Assembly: GCF_032050975.1 (NCBI RefSeq)
Contig: NZ_CP116967.1
Location: forward strand, 1,733,001-1,797,000
Source of the DNA: Candidatus Nitrospira allomarina
GTDB lineage: Bacteria; Nitrospirota; Nitrospiria; Nitrospirales; UBA8639
Length of the DNA stretch: 64,000 bases
Direction of reading: 5' to 3'
This document shows positions 25,530 to 34,488 of the stretch, piece by piece (the first letter of the stretch is position 1; each line of letters opens with the position of its first letter). The translations under genes and the position numbers were made by a program. The notes under the pieces were generated by a model, which saw nothing but the letters and a program-made list of their open reading frames with translations, did not search any database and was not told the origin of the DNA.

Positions 25530-27158
25530 CTATATCAGTGAAGACCGTGGCTTAGGGGTGGAAAGCGGTGTGGTAAACCGACACCAACCGAACAAAATAC
25601 CAGCTATTATAACACAACCCCAACTAAAGACATCCCCAAATTGCGTGTAAAAGGTGGGTGATGAGGAACGGAGTGGGAGTAATCCCGTCACCGCCTGTTC
25701 TGAGAAAATTGATGTCTGGGAAAGAATGTGTCCGTCTGGGGCAATGAAGCCGGAAATCCCGGTGTTGGCGGCCCGGGCAAATCCTAAATGGTTTTCCACG
25801 GCACGAAAAACGACCATGCCGAAATGTTGATACGGCGCAGCAGAATTCCCGAACCAGGCATCATTGGTAATCGTGACGAGAAAATTAGCGCCCTCCTGGG
25901 CCATCCGGCGAACCAGATCGGGGAAAATCACTTCGAAACAAATAGCCACCCCGAATCTCGGACCACTGCCGGGTGGCAGCGTTGGGACTTGCATGGTCAT
26001 GACTCCCTGGCCCGATTTGAAGTCCCCGATCCCTACCACGAGCTTATCCAGAAAAAAGAGAATTGATCTCAAGGGTATGTATTCCCCAAATGGCACGAGA
26101 TGACGTTTGTCATACCGGTCTGAGGCCCGTCCTTCAGCCGTCACTAGAAAGGCACTATTGTACAAATAAGGACGGCCGTCCTGTTGAAATCGAAGTGTGG
26201 GGCTGCCAAATAGCAACGAGTTGTGTGTGTTTTTCGCAATATCAAGGATTTGTTTCTGGTAGTCGGGTTCCTGCTCGAAGAGAAAGGGTGTGGCTGCCTC
26301 CGGCCAAATGAGCAGGTCGGTATTTTTCCCGGCTTTAAGGCTGAGCGAGGCGTAGCGTCGAAGTGTCTCATCCCGATAGGCCTCGTTCCATTTGACGGCT
26401 TGATCAATATTGGCTTGGACCAACCCAATTGATAGCGTGCGTGCCGAGGCGTCAAGGTTGGCCTGTTCCTGCACCCGCCAGGTTCCATAGGCCAGGACGA
26501 GACTCAGGGCGCACCCAAAGCCTGTCACCGACACCCAGGGTCCCGGAAGGGCCAAGCCTCGTCTTTTGCCGTCGATCCATAACAAAAGAGAAGTCAGAGC
26601 AACATTCCCCATGACGAGTAAAAATGATACCCCATAAACTCCCGTCACATCGGCAAATTGAATAAGCGGGAGCCATTGGTATTGAGAATAGCCCAAGAGC
26701 GCCCAGGGGAACCCGCTCAACGCATGGGTTCGCACAAATTCCAAGGTGACCCACAAGGCGGGAGCTCCCAGCCACAAGAGTTTGGGGCAGGTGTGTTGAA
26801 ACTTGGCATATCCCCAGCCATAAATGCCCATGTATAGGCCAAGGTAGGCAGCCAAAAGGAGCATCAACAACGCACTCACCATGAACGGCACTTGACCAAA
26901 TTGATGCATGGCCGTGATGACCCATGTCACGGTCCCTGCAAAGGCGATGGTTCCGGCCAGCCATCCATAATACAAAGCCCGTCTTGGCGGGAGGTCATGA
27001 ATAATAATTTGGAGCGGAACCAACACCAACCAGGCCAGCCATCCGAGATCAAAGGGCGGGAAGCTCAGAGGATGAAAAATTCCGATTAAGGCGAGAGCGA
27101 AAAAAGAGGCTATTGTCCTGCGAGACGGAAAAAATGAAGGTGGAATGGTCTGCCCCAC
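25530..27158 (-). CDS. lnt: Apolipoprotein N-acyltransferase
   Basis: A 542-residue protein with six or more N-terminal membrane segments (residues 15-220), then a periplasmic nitrilase domain (about 240-510). The catalytic triad is visible: Glu in LLIWPEAATPFLF, Lys in RYDKRHLVPFGEYIP and Cys in FGVAICFEVIFPDLV. Lnt adds the third acyl chain to lipoproteins, which makes them substrates for Lol export, consistent with lolC and lolD in the same cluster. The start is GTG at 27158 without a strong ribosome-binding site. It ends 20 bp before prfB. Confidence 0.95.
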   Translation of the reverse strand: MGQTIPPSFFPSRRTIASFFALALIGIFHPLSFPPFDLGWLAWLVLVPLQIIIHDLPPRRALYYGWLAGTIAFAGTVTWVITAMHQFGQVPFMVSALLMLLLAAYLGLYMGIYGWGYAKFQHTCPKLLWLGAPALWVTLEFVRTHALSGFPWALLGYSQYQWLPLIQFADVTGVYGVSFLLVMGNVALTSLLLWIDGKRRGLALPGPWVSVTGFGCALSLVLAYGTWRVQEQANLDASARTLSIGLVQANIDQAVKWNEAYRDETLRRYASLSLKAGKNTDLLIWPEAATPFLFEQEPDYQKQILDIAKNTHNSLLFGSPTLRFQQDGRPYLYNSAFLVTAEGRASDRYDKRHLVPFGEYIPLRSILFFLDKLVVGIGDFKSGQGVMTMQVPTLPPGSGPRFGVAICFEVIFPDLVRRMAQEGANFLVTITNDAWFGNSAAPYQHFGMVVFRAVENHLGFARAANTGISGFIAPDGHILSQTSIFSEQAVTGLLPLRSSSPTFYTQFGDVFSWGCVIIAGILFGWCRFTTPLSTPKPRSSLI

Positions 27159-27369
27159 GTTAATAGGGACCAGCGGTCGTTTCCAGGGGCGAGCCCTGCT
27201 GATTTATCAGATGTGGGCGTATTTCAGAATGACACCTAAGAATCAGTAGGAAAATCGGCTGGAAAGGAATGAAGTAATGATGATAGTCGAATAGGTGAAT
27301 ACGATTCAGGGCTACAAGAACAACAAATGGGAAATACCGTTCACTTCGCATGAACGGCCTGAGAATCGA

Positions 27370-27561
27370 CTAGACGGCTTTTTGGACCAATCCGGACCGC
27401 AGGCAACGGGTGCAGACTTTAATGCGTTGTGCCGCACCTTTCACGAGAGCGCGAACCGTCCGGAGATTCGGCCGAAAGATCCGTTTTGTGCGATTATTCG
27501 CATGACTGACATTGTTTCCCACTAAGCGGTTTTTTCCGCACACATCACATGAAAAAGCCAT
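27370..27561 (-). CDS. rpmB: 50S ribosomal protein L28, zinc-binding form
   Basis: A 63-residue protein beginning [20 protein letters not shown], with [16 protein letters not shown] in the centre, all L28 features. Two CxxC pairs (CDVC and CTRC) make it the zinc-binding type. AGGGAG lies upstream of the ATG at 27561. It lies 211 bp upstream of lnt and the intervening sequence has no supported gene. Zinc-binding L28 paralogues can be replaced under zinc limitation in other bacteria, but no Zur-type site is evident here. Confidence 0.94.
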   Translation of the reverse strand: MAFSCDVCGKNRLVGNNVSHANNRTKRIFRPNLRTVRALVKGAAQRIKVCTRCLRSGLVQKAV

Positions 27562-29163
27562 GGTTTTCTCCCTGGATATTTAAAAAGGACAGAATGGTCG
27601 ATTAGAGTCTGTTTGTTACCACAGGTGCTATTGTACACACAAGACCCAAAATATCAAATTACGGCTTGTGATAATGCCCAGGGTATTCTTATCTGTGGGC
27701 ATTTGTCGGGACGAGTCATAAGTGACACCGGATGCTTGATGGAGAGAAGGGCGAAGCTTCCTCAAGCAGAGAGCCTGCGAGATACGGTTACAACCCATTT
27801 CAGTATAGTATGATGGGCATTTAGGACCTGGCCTTGAATGAGAGCCTCCATAAGAAGGTAGTCCTAACCTGATTATGGTCAAGACCAGGTTTGAGAACGC
27901 AAAAGTTTCCCTCATGGTCAGATTCTCAGTGATATCTAAAAATAGTAAGGAAATGGGAAGCCCTCCACTCATGGAAGGGCACAAGACAATCTCCTACCTT
28001 GAATAAATCTTTACCTAAAAAATAAAACTCTCTTTTATACACTGAATACTGAACCTTCGCTTATCACAGAAAAAGTAGAGCCATATAAATCCATTTTTTA
28101 TTTAACAGGGGCAAGCGGGTGCACAGATTATAGGCCTTAAGCCACACTTGCTATAAACTTCCTCAAGTGATAATCCCAAGCCGCATGAGGACTTGAATGT
28201 ATTTTGGCAATTAGTCGAAGTATTTTCAAAGAGGATCTCAAAAAATGAATTATCTATCATGTTCGTTGAATTTGAAACATCAGAAATACCCTGATAACAG
28301 GTGTTGAGGGGAATGGGTAGTAGTACTTTCCTCCTGTTTGGCTGTCGAACGTTTACCACACGGCTGAAGTTAACGTTTTATACACAAACGTTGTGTATTC
28401 CTTGAGGGTAGGCGCGATGTTCTCATGACTAGGTGTTGTGTCTCTAGCGGGATACATCCAGGTGTGATTTTCCAGAAGAGTCCCGACTGGGGGTTTCACC
28501 AACAGTCTTTTGAACTTTTCCTGGAACATTGGTCGTGGTCAAACTTTGCCGGGAATTGATATCACGCCTGCTCCATGTCCATCGGGCTGTCAGTTCGATC
28601 TCACCGACCCGACATCTGGATTCTAATTTAAATTTCAGCCTTGACTCGGGTACTATCTACACGATAGGCGCACAAAAAATAATCCTTACGGAACTAAGAG
28701 GAAGAGAATAGGCCGTTCTGTTTCTGGGGAATCCAGACCTGGTTCCAACTCTATAGGGCTCAGCGCTTGGTAGCAAAACGCGTTGGACAGCGATACCTGC
28801 TGGTTCGTTGCCAGGACCAGTTCGCTGCCAATTCCTGGACCTGATACGGCGTGGTTAATGCTCACGGGACTTTTTGGCTTAGAAACCTATGTCTCCCGGA
28901 GCCGCTCTATCCGTTGCCTTTTTAAGAAAACAGTGTAAGAGGTCTGCATTATTTAAAAGCTTTAACTGGTTCCGGGACTTTTATCTTTAAAAGAAGTGGA
29001 GAATGCCTTCATTTTTAGGATCCGCTTTTTTGCAGAAGTCGTTCGCTTCGTTTGAGTAAGAATCCTTCATTCGGCTCTGTCGGGTTTGCCATCTAAAGTG
29101 CCTCAGATCATAATGCGACTTTTTAAACGTGTGCGACTCACCCATTTCGACAAAGGAGGATTC
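27562..29163. other. Gene-poor 1.6 kb region
   Basis: No open frame here has a convincing ribosome-binding site, domain or codon pattern. The sequence is more AT-rich between 27950 and 28300 than its neighbours. Small inverted repeats are visible: ATGCCCA/TGGGCAT (about 27674-27704), GCCCTCCA/TGGAAGGGC (about 27960-27980) and a perfect 8 bp palindrome at 28380. An 85-codon Cys-rich minus-strand frame at 28102-28359 starts with GTG and is only a weak candidate. Decayed genes or an unrecognised RNA are possible. Confidence 0.6.
28380..28398. repeat. Perfect palindrome in gene-poor region
   Basis: ATACACAA, a 3-base centre ACG, and TTGTGTAT form an exact inverted repeat. It could be an operator or an element end. 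No adjacent gene start supports a regulatory role. Confidence 0.4.
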
Positions 29164-29643
29164 ATGATGAATCTGAAATTTCCTGCAAGGGATCGGCGTG
29201 TTCCATTAATGATGGGTCTGGCGATGGTGAGCATGCTGACCTTAATCCTTGGATGTCAGCAGCAGCACAGAGTCGATTCGGTTGTCATTAAACCCAATAC
29301 CTGCCCGCTTCCGGAAGACTTGTCGACAGACGATCAACATAAAGTCAAGAAATTTGGTGCGGAAATATCAGGTCTCATGACTAGCTTGGCTGGAGGCAAG
29401 CTGGATGCCGATGTACAAAGCGCCCTCAAAAGAAATTATCCGGACGCCGGAGATGTCAATCGTATTTATGCCATGAGTTATGCCGCTTGTGTCTCTTGCC
29501 GAGTGGATCCGAATGATGTGAAGGGATGTGCCCAACGGTTCGATGACATTATTGATAAATTTACCCCGCAGGAAACCGCTCCGAGCCATCCGGCGAAGGG
29601 GTATCGTTCCAAGCTCCTGGAGCCTCTGCGAGGCGCGAAGTAG
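29164..29643 (+). CDS. Hypothetical lipoprotein
   Basis: A 159-residue protein with an N-terminal signal peptide whose hydrophobic core (LMMGLAMVSMLTLILGC) ends in a lipobox, so Cys34 would be lipidated. The mature part has several further Cys residues (NTCPLP, YAACVSCRVD, KGCAQRF), possibly disulfide-linked. An AAAGGAGG ribosome-binding site at 29152-29159 is ideally placed for the ATG at 29164 or the adjacent one at 29167; the in-frame codon at 29086 is rejected. The family is not recognised. It is flanked by the gene-poor region and recG. Confidence 0.72.
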   Translation: MMNLKFPARDRRVPLMMGLAMVSMLTLILGCQQQHRVDSVVIKPNTCPLPEDLSTDDQHKVKKFGAEISGLMTSLAGGKLDADVQSALKRNYPDAGDVNRIYAMSYAACVSCRVDPNDVKGCAQRFDDIIDKFTPQETAPSHPAKGYRSKLLEPLRGAK

Positions 29644-29833
29644 TTTTTCTCCATAAGGACATGGTTCTGCGGAGCCTTCGGATTGATGTTATGACAGCGT
29701 CATTTCCCCCTCCCTTATTTCCTCTCAGCCATTTGCGCCCAGTGGGATTACGCCCAATGGGATTTAGATGTATTCAGTCCTTCTTGGTCAGGCGAAGGGT
29801 TCTGACTTCATAAGCTTTTTGGTTTAACCATTT

Positions 29834-32051
29834 ATGCCAAGTCATTCCTCGCTCTCTGAGATTCCCATTCAGTTTGCCAAAGGGGTGGGGCCTCGGAGAG
29901 CCCGCCTGCTGGAAAAATTAGACGTGCAAACATTAGAGGATGCCTTCTGGTTTTTACCCTGGCGATATGAAAACCGATTGGAAGTGTTGCCCATCGGGAA
30001 CCTTCTTCCAGGCATGAAGGCCACAATTAAAGGCAGAGTGCAGAAAGTGTGGGTGAAAACCACGTATCGAAGGCGTCTGGTCGTGGTCACAGTGACGGTG
30101 AGGGATGAGACGGGTCTTATCGAATGCGTGTTTTTTAACCAGCCCTATTTGGAGAAAACCTTTGCACCTGGCGTATCTCTGTTATTGACCGGTCCGGTCT
30201 TGTCCAATTCTTCTGCTAGTTCCCCGATGACCATGCGCGGGCCGGAATATGAATTGTTGGATGAGGACGAATTGCCGGACATGTGTGGGGGCCGGATTGT
30301 TCCCGTCTATCATGAGACAAATGGGTTGAGCTCCAAGCAGATTCGACGAATTATTCGATCAATTTTTGACCATTATGCCCATCAGTTACAAGAGATGTTG
30401 CCCTTAACGATGCGAACACAACTCGGAGTGCCAACCCTTTCAGAGGCATTACCCGTCTTACACTTTCCCAATCAGGAGCGTTCGGTGGAGGCATTGAATG
30501 CCTACGCGACACCAGAACACCAACGCCTGGCATTTGAAGAATTGTTTCTCCTGCAATTGGCACTCGCCATGCGGCGTCGAGGGCAGACTCAGGACCTTGA
30601 AGGTATCCCATTCGCTGTTCGCAACCCGTTGGTTAAACAGCTGAAAACCGTGTTGCCCTTTTCGCTTACTTCGGCGCAAGAACGTGTGATCAAGGAAATT
30701 AGCCATGACATGGGACGGCCAACCAGTATGAACCGCTTGCTGCAAGGAGATGTCGGGTGTGGGAAGACCGTGGTGGCTCTTCATGCCATCGTGATGGCCT
30801 GTGGGTCCGGATATCAAGCTGCCCTGATGGCCCCAACAGAAGTGTTGAGCGAACAGCATTATCTGTCATTGCTTCCCCTATTTGATGCTCTGGGTGTACG
30901 GAGCATTTTGTTGAAGGGCGGGCAGACAGGACGCGAGCGCGGGAAGATACTTGCCGGAATGCAGTCAGGTCAGGTGCAGGTGGTGGTGGGTACACACGCC
31001 TTGTTACAGCCGGATGTGCACTTTGCCAAGCTTGGGTTGGTAATTGTTGGATGAGCAACACAAATTCGGTGTGCTGCAGCGCGCCCAGCTTCGTGGGAAA
31101 GCGCCATGGCATCCCGATGTGTTGGTGATGACCGCCACGCCTATCCCCAGGACCCTGGCGATGACGCTGTATGGGGATTTGGATGTGTCGGTGATTGATC
31201 AGTTTCCTCCAGGGAAAAAACCCGTAAAGACGATGTTGTTCCCCACCGGTCAACGGAAAGACGCGCATCGTTTGATGCGAAAAGAATTGGAAGCGGGGCG
31301 GCAGGCTTATGTGGTGTATCCGCTCGTTGAACCATCAGAAAAAATTGATTTACAGGCAGCCATTGAGGCTGCCGAGCAATTACGGGAAGAATGTGCTCCA
31401 TTTCGAATCGGTTTGCTGCATGGCCGATTGCCATCCCGCGAAAAACAAGTGATTATGGCCAAGTTTAAAAAGAAAGAGATTGATGTGTTGGTGGCCACCA
31501 CTGTTGTCGAGGTCGGGTTGGATGTTCACAATGCCACGGTCATGCTCATTGAACATGCGGAACGGTTTGGATTGGCGCAATTGCATCAATTGCGGGGCCG
31601 GGTAGGGCGAGGTCTTTCTCAAGGCTATTGTATGCTGATTCATGGCCTTGGGAAAATTCCTCCCTATTCCCCTCAAATACCCTTGAAGCTTGAGTCCAGT
31701 CGAATGTCGCTCGATGAGATCGGCAGGCGTTCCCAGGGGGAAGCGTTTTCCCCTTCTACAGCGAGGCGGCGCCTCGGGGTGTTTGCACAATGTGAAGACG
31801 GCTTTGCACTGGCGGAAGAAGATTTGAAAATTCGTGGGCCTGGGCATGTCTTAGGGGTCAAGCAATGGGGGGAAATGGATTTTCGTGTGGCGGATTTGGC
31901 TCGAGATACCGTGTTGTTAATAAAAGCAAAACAAAAGGCAGGAGAAATATTGGAATGTGATCCACTGTTGACACTGCCTGATCATCGCATCCTTAAGGAA
32001 ACATTGTTTCGAAAATGGGGTGAAAAGTTCGCGCTGGGTTCCATTGGATAA
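29834..32051 (+). CDS. recG: ATP-dependent DNA helicase RecG, interrupted by a single-base frameshift
   Basis: Two abutting frames together encode a complete RecG of about 738 residues. The first (29834-31054) carries the wedge/OB domain (PIQFAKGVGPRRARLLEKL) and motif I (LLQGDVGCGKTVVA). The second (from 31050) starts exactly at the DEQH motif II and carries ATPIPRTLAM, the VEVGLDVHNATVM region and QLRGRVGRG. An extra G at 31049/31050 turns GTTGATGAG into GTTGGATGAG and creates an early TGA. Removing it restores VIVDEQHKFGV. RecG remodels stalled forks. About 40 residues (GKIPPYSPQIPLKL onward) are inserted after motif VI. A sequencing error or a true recent mutation fit equally. Confidence 0.85.
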
Positions 32052-32144
32052 ATTAGGGGACTGGTATTAATGGGAATATAATGAGAATGCCGAGTATGCA
32101 CCCCATGGTTTAAATTACCGTAGAAACGGGTCAGCTTTTCCTGT

Positions 32145-32173
32145 TTGACCTGTATAAAGGTTCATGGTAGATA
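32145..32173 (+). promoter_or_regulatory. Possible promoter of tRNA-Leu
   Basis: TTGACC (32145-32150) and TAGATA (32168-32173) are separated by 17 bp and lie about 20 bp upstream of the tRNA. The -35 box is good and the -10 box weak. Confidence 0.4.
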
Positions 32174-32193
32174 TCGCAGGAGAAAATGACCTT

Positions 32194-32280
32194 GCCCGGA
32201 TGGCGGAACTGGCAGACGCGCCGGACTCAAAATCCGGTTCTTTCACGAGAGTGGGAGTTCGACCCTCCCTCCGGGCACCA
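32194..32280 (+). tRNA. tRNA-Leu (anticodon CAA)
   Basis: An 87-base gene including the encoded CCA. The acceptor stem GCCCGGA pairs with TCCGGGC. The anticodon stem CCGGA/TCCGG closes the loop CTCAAAA, giving anticodon CAA, which reads UUG. A long variable arm (TTCTTTCACGAGAGTG) marks a class II tRNA, and the T-loop GTTCGACCC is present. There is no tRNA neighbour in the window. Confidence 0.95.
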
Positions 32281-32388
32281 TTAAATGTCTTAGGTTCAAT
32301 TGAAAATGAGAAAAAATGGAAAAAACCGTGTAAGCATTTAAGTGAAATTTCGGGTATGTTACTCAAGGATTTAAAGGCAAGAATTGAC

Positions 32389-32417
32389 TTGACAGGGGCT
32401 ACCGCCTTGACTATAGT
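32389..32417 (+). promoter_or_regulatory. Near-consensus sigma-70 promoter upstream of the exported protein gene
   Basis: TTGACA (32389-32394, perfect -35), a 17 bp spacer and TATAGT (32412-32417, five of six matches to the -10 box). Transcription would start near 32424, leaving an 80-base leader before the ATG at 32504. This is the cleanest promoter match I noticed in the window. Confidence 0.65.
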
Positions 32418-32503
32418 TGGTGCCCTTGATCATGAAATAAAATCGTATATTTGAATTCGTTCGTTTTTTTGATTATTCACTCACACTTCCAAGGAGGAGC
32501 CAC

Positions 32504-33259
32504 ATGCGGAAGGTAGGGTATTTTGGATTAGCAATGATTTTTGCAGGCTCGGTGAGCGTGGCGGTGGCGCAAGAGCGTCCACCTCAGCATGTAGGGTATG
32601 GGACTGGTGTCGGAGACTCTCAAGGTGTAGGCGACAGGTCACGAGTGATGGACCAAGACGACATGTTGCGGTACCTCTCAGCAGATGAAACGATTCAGGG
32701 TGAAGTTGTCGGTATTGATTACGCCGGGGGAAGGCTGTGGCTCGATATGGGAGGAAGTTCCCACGATGAACGGCAAACCCTTCGTGGTGCCTTGAACTTA
32801 AAAGAGCTGTATTTTGACAACAAAACCAATATGGCGAATCTTAAAGCTATTGGTAAGGGTGATTACGTCACGATCCAAGCAGCCAATGAAACTTCCGAGG
32901 ACCAAAAATTTGGAACAGGGCGAAAATTGGTTCGTGATGTGTATGTGTTAAAGGGAAGTCAATTGTTGGGAGGTGCCGATAATCCAGGCTTTGGCGGCGG
33001 ATTTGGTCAAAAACCCGATCCTTACGCCTCCAGAGGACTTACCGTTAAGAGTGGATCTTATACGGGAATGCCAGAGGGTGCGGTACAGCCAGGAGAAGTC
33101 AAGTCAGGAATCACCAGCGACGTTGGTATGATGACTGGTGCTGCACCTTGCTGGCAATGTGCACCCCAACCGACCACAGTCAATGAACGGACAGATAAGA
33201 CCGTTGCCACTGACTACGGGGATGATCGCAAGAACTTTAACAAGGGTACGGTTCAATAG
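32504..33259 (+). CDS. Hypothetical exported protein
   Basis: A 251-residue protein with a cleavable signal peptide (about 1-22, ending SVAVAQ). The mature part starts with a disordered Gly/Gln-rich stretch. A beta-rich core follows: IQGEVVGIDYAGGRLWLDMG and KGDYVTIQAANETSE, which looks like a small barrel or OB-like fold. The C-terminal third is Gly/Pro-rich and contains one CWQC pair. No family is recognised. AAGGAGG lies 8-14 bp before the ATG, a near-consensus promoter lies 90 bp upstream, and a strong terminator follows, so it is a single-gene unit likely to be well expressed. Confidence 0.78.
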   Translation: MRKVGYFGLAMIFAGSVSVAVAQERPPQHVGYGTGVGDSQGVGDRSRVMDQDDMLRYLSADETIQGEVVGIDYAGGRLWLDMGGSSHDERQTLRGALNLKELYFDNKTNMANLKAIGKGDYVTIQAANETSEDQKFGTGRKLVRDVYVLKGSQLLGGADNPGFGGGFGQKPDPYASRGLTVKSGSYTGMPEGAVQPGEVKSGITSDVGMMTGAAPCWQCAPQPTTVNERTDKTVATDYGDDRKNFNKGTVQ

Positions 33260-33289
33260 GTTTCTGATAACAAGCCATTTTTGTAGTGT

Positions 33290-33326
33290 AAAAGAGCGTG
33301 CCGGTCAATATCCGGCACGCTCTTTT
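33290..33326 (+). terminator. Strong hairpin terminator
   Basis: AAAAGAGCGTGCCGG and CCGGCACGCTCTTTT form a perfect 15 bp stem around a 7-base loop, ending in TTTT, 30 bp after the stop of the exported protein gene. With A and T runs on opposite sides it could work in both directions. Confidence 0.88.
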
Positions 33327-33411
33327 GTTATTTGCTCCATGAAATCAATAAGGATTACAGAAAGAAAATTTTATCTGTTTTAATCTGTCGGCGGGAGAAG
33401 AACGAGAGACC

Positions 33412-33636
33412 ATGGAGGAATTGGATCTTCGAGGTGTAATTTGTCCCTATAACTTTGTGAAGACGAAGCTTAAGCTGGAATCTTTAGAAAACGGTGATCA
33501 GTTGAGGGTCTTGTTGGATGAAGGCGAACCAATTCGAAATGTCCCGCAAAGCATTACCAATGAGGGTCACCAGATCCTTAAACAAGAAAAAGTTGACCAT
33601 TATTACCGTGTGGTTATTCAGAAGGTGAGTGTGTGA
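33412..33636 (+). CDS. TusA/SirA-like sulfur carrier protein
   Basis: A 74-residue protein beginning EELDLRGVICPYNFVKTKL. The Cys-Pro dipeptide at residues 11-12, before a helix, is the sulfur-carrying site of the TusA family. The remainder has the two-layer alpha/beta pattern of these proteins (NGDQLRVLLDEGEP, then the central helix and last strand). TusA relatives shuttle persulfide sulfur for tRNA thiolation, molybdopterin synthesis or sulfur oxidation. Its 3' end overlaps the convergent rsmI by 23 bp. The partner donor is not nearby; a rhodanese gene lies 15 kb away. Confidence 0.88.
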   Translation: MEELDLRGVICPYNFVKTKLKLESLENGDQLRVLLDEGEPIRNVPQSITNEGHQILKQEKVDHYYRVVIQKVSV

Positions 33637-34363
33637 TGGCGGTTGAGCTGGAGCTTTCAAGTAATGTTCCCAATTGCCTTTTACTCCTTTGAGGTAAGCC
33701 TTGTATTAAAAGCGTTATTTCTCCTTTAATCGATTTACCTTTTAACTGTTGAACCACTTCTTCAATTTCTCCCCGTAGAATTTCTTCGTTGAGTTTTGTC
33801 AGTTCCCGTGTCAGTACGATGTGTCTGTTTCCCATGACGGTAGTGATGACTTGTAATGTTTTGAGAATCCGATGCTGGGTTTCAAAAACAATAATGGTAC
33901 CTTTTTCCTCTTTAAGATTTTGGAAAAATTTTTCCCTGGCTCCTGGCTTTCTGGGCACAAATCCCTCAAAAATAAATCGATCCGTTGCCAAACCTGACAC
34001 GCATAATGCGGTCAGAACGGAGGATGGTCCTGGAATAGGGATAAGTGGAATATTTGACTTGATCGCCTGTCGAACCAGATAAAACCCCGGATCAGAAATA
34101 AGAGGGGTCCCCGCATCGCAAACCAAGGCAACGGAGCTCCCTTCCTGGAGCCGATGGAGGAGAATGTCGGTTTTCTCCTCTTTGTTGAAATCGTGATAGC
34201 TGGTGAGTGGTGTGCCGATGTGATAATAGGTGCAGAGTTTTTGTGTGCGACGTGTGTCCTCGGCTGCAATAATGGCTACCTCCTGTAAAATACGGATAGC
34301 CCGGAAGGTCATATCTTCCAGATTGCCGATAGGTGTGCTGACAATATAGAGCGTTCCGGTCAT
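33614..34363 (-). CDS. rsmI: 16S rRNA (cytidine-1402 2'-O)-methyltransferase
   Basis: A 249-residue tetrapyrrole-methylase-fold enzyme with the RsmI start GTLYIVSTPIGNLEDMT, followed by AAEDTRRTQKL and the SAM-binding VCDAGTPLISDPG. PIPGPSSVLTAL and FVPRKPGAREKF are also typical. It 2'-O-methylates C1402 in the decoding centre of 16S rRNA. It stands alone on the minus strand, its tail overlapping the end of the TusA-like gene by 23 bp. No clear ribosome-binding site precedes the ATG at 34363. Confidence 0.94.
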   Translation of the reverse strand: MTGTLYIVSTPIGNLEDMTFRAIRILQEVAIIAAEDTRRTQKLCTYYHIGTPLTSYHDFNKEEKTDILLHRLQEGSSVALVCDAGTPLISDPGFYLVRQAIKSNIPLIPIPGPSSVLTALCVSGLATDRFIFEGFVPRKPGAREKFFQNLKEEKGTIIVFETQHRILKTLQVITTVMGNRHIVLTRELTKLNEEILRGEIEEVVQQLKGKSIKGEITLLIQGLPQRSKRQLGTLLESSSSTAITHSPSE

Positions 34364-34488
34364 GGTCTATTGAGGGAAAATGATGTAGGGCAAAGTTGGA
34401 GATGGTACTGCGTGAGGCTGCCATTGTCCAGGAGGATCCAGTCGTACCCACCTCGTCACTCAGTTGCCAAATAATAAGGATATGAAGG

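Noticed and set aside
27160-27351. 63-codon minus-strand frame between rpmB and lnt
   Set aside because: No ribosome-binding site, no motif and AT-rich composition; it is probably the lnt leader region.
28529-28711. 60-codon plus-strand frame in the gene-poor region
   Set aside because: No ribosome-binding site, domain or convincing codon pattern.
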